Part shown: piece after piece, positions 63,293 to 64,000 of the stretch
Layout: every line of letters begins with the position of its first letter
Numbering within the stretch: position 1 is the first letter of the stretch
Assembly (NCBI GenBank): GCA_000507305.1
Contig: DF239394.1
Location: forward strand, 146,806-210,805
DNA from: Breviolum minutum Mf 1.05b.01
Lineage: Eukaryota > Sar > Dinophyceae > Suessiales > Symbiodiniaceae
Direction of reading: 5' to 3'
DNA length: 64,000 nt
Program-made: the position numbers and the translations under genes
The notes under the pieces: model-generated
The model's database searches: none
Told to the model about the DNA's origin: nothing
What the model saw: the letters and a program-made list of their open reading frames with translations, nothing else

Positions 63293-63875
63293 GATAGTCA
63301 CGGATGTCTTCATCCGTCTCAGCCAATTCCACCAACTCACCGTAGGAGAGCTTGAGGTCCTCAACCTTGGGGAGCTTGCAAAGGACGGTAGACCATGCCT
63401 TCGCATTTGGAATATTCTCAGGCTTGTACTTGTCGGGGACAGGACCAGTCCGCACCACATCAAATCGGCTTTTGGCTTTGGCCTTCGGAACGTTGGCCGG
63501 CATGTAGCTCTTGGGTGTGGTCACACAGGATTCCTCGGAGAAACCACTGAGCTGGGACACACACTCCCAATCCAGATTGCCACTGGCGACCATATCATGG
63601 CACCAATTTTCAAAGGCCAGGTCAGGATCTCCACGTGATGATCCTGTAGGCTCTTCATCTCCATCACGACGACGCTTGGTTGCGTCCGACATGGCTCCAA
63701 CCTTGGCACTGACTTCATCTATCAAGTGCTTCTCTCCAGGACTTTGACGCAGGAGACCCATCACCATTTCAAGCTGACCATGCTTGGCAGCTCGGTAGAT
63801 CATCTTGGTGACCATGATCAGCTCGCTCTCCGTCAAGGCGGGCATAGATCCTTGGGCTCTGGTCTTCTTGGCCAT
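63292..63875 (-). CDS. Accessory ORF3-like protein, 3' end fused to copia-3
   Basis: From ATG 63875 the minus strand reads MAKKTRAQGSMPALTES, a helical N-terminus, AMSDATKRRRDGDEE, LAFENWCHDMVASGNLDW, a linker (AKSRFDVVRTGPVPDKY) and WSTVLCKLPKVEDLKLSYGE, then DIRDYLEW. The order matches the copia-2 ORF3: A-M-S/N-D-x-x-K-R-R-x-D, a Pro linker, then a W...SYxE...Yx(Q/E)W module. Coding is lost at about 63292, where it meets antisense pol. Most likely the accessory ORF of a copia element joined tail to tail with copia-3 by inversion or insertion. An in-frame ATG at 63887 is an alternative start. Confidence 0.72.
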
Positions 63876-63887
63876 TGGAAGAGACAT

Positions 63888-64000
63888 GTGAGATCGACAC
63901 GGTTCACGATGAAACCTTCCTTGACACAAAAGGAATGCTATCGGTTCACAAGACTATGTTGCTTGCAACATCACAGCTTTTACAAAAACTTGGCAGGTTA
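63888..64000. other. Sequence upstream of the minus-strand ORF3
   Basis: No further coding is visible before the window ends; RNase H of the same element is not seen here. Confidence 0.4.

Noticed and set aside
63293..63638. C-terminal 115 codons of the long plus-strand copia-3 ORF
   Set aside because: They are the antisense of the ORF3-like minus-strand gene and have no pol-like content.
1..64000. CRISPR arrays, tRNA and rRNA genes, bacterial promoters or operons
   Set aside because: No regularly spaced direct repeats, no cloverleaf-like segments and no rRNA-like stretches were seen; the repeats present are hairpins of eukaryotic type.

Overview
The window looks like nuclear DNA of a dinoflagellate alga, most likely a Symbiodiniaceae-type species. 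Three kinds of evidence point there: Ty1/copia polyproteins with lysine/glycine-rich Gag proteins and a methyltransferase-like domain between protease and integrase; non-coding DNA packed with short hairpin repeats; and very short exons with GT-AG and some GC-AG introns. The assignment rests on recalled family features, not on a database search. There are two assembly gaps: 321 N at 13383-13703 and a single N at 24921.

Three copia retrotransposons make up most of the long coding sequence. Copia-1 (minus strand, 5549 to the N gap) has two LTRs with one visible mismatch and the order Gag-PR-IN-RT-RNase H, broken by a few frameshifts. Copia-2 (plus, 23958-32167) has two identical 154-bp LTRs but a damaged interior: duplicated gag, stop, frameshift and RT deletion. 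It also carries an extra ORF after RNase H. Copia-3 (plus, 57790-63292) has one LTR, a long Gag and a pol in which the first catalytic Asp of integrase is Asn. It stops before RT, where it is fused to an opposite-strand ORF that resembles the extra ORF of copia-2. All three start internally with the same primer-binding site, TGGTAGCGGAGC.

Between the elements I see small exons that chain into open reading frames when joined at AG acceptors and GT/GC donors in matching phase. The best chain has eleven exons and 293 codons (23343 down to 16900) with 20- and 23-nt microexons. Others lie at 15882-14997, 37259-32925, 42071-38869, 49668-48436, 52512-51472 and 55430-53431. All are on the minus strand, which fits the one-directional gene arrays of dinoflagellates. 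They were assembled by eye with phase as a guide, so exon edges are tentative and separate chains may belong to one gene. I could not name any of the proteins.

The introns and spacers hold at least ten families of hairpin repeats (called A-L here), mostly about 100-120 bp, many of them palindromic over nearly their full length. Some are nested in each other or copied together as blocks. No rRNA, tRNA, CRISPR array or bacterial-type operon was seen.
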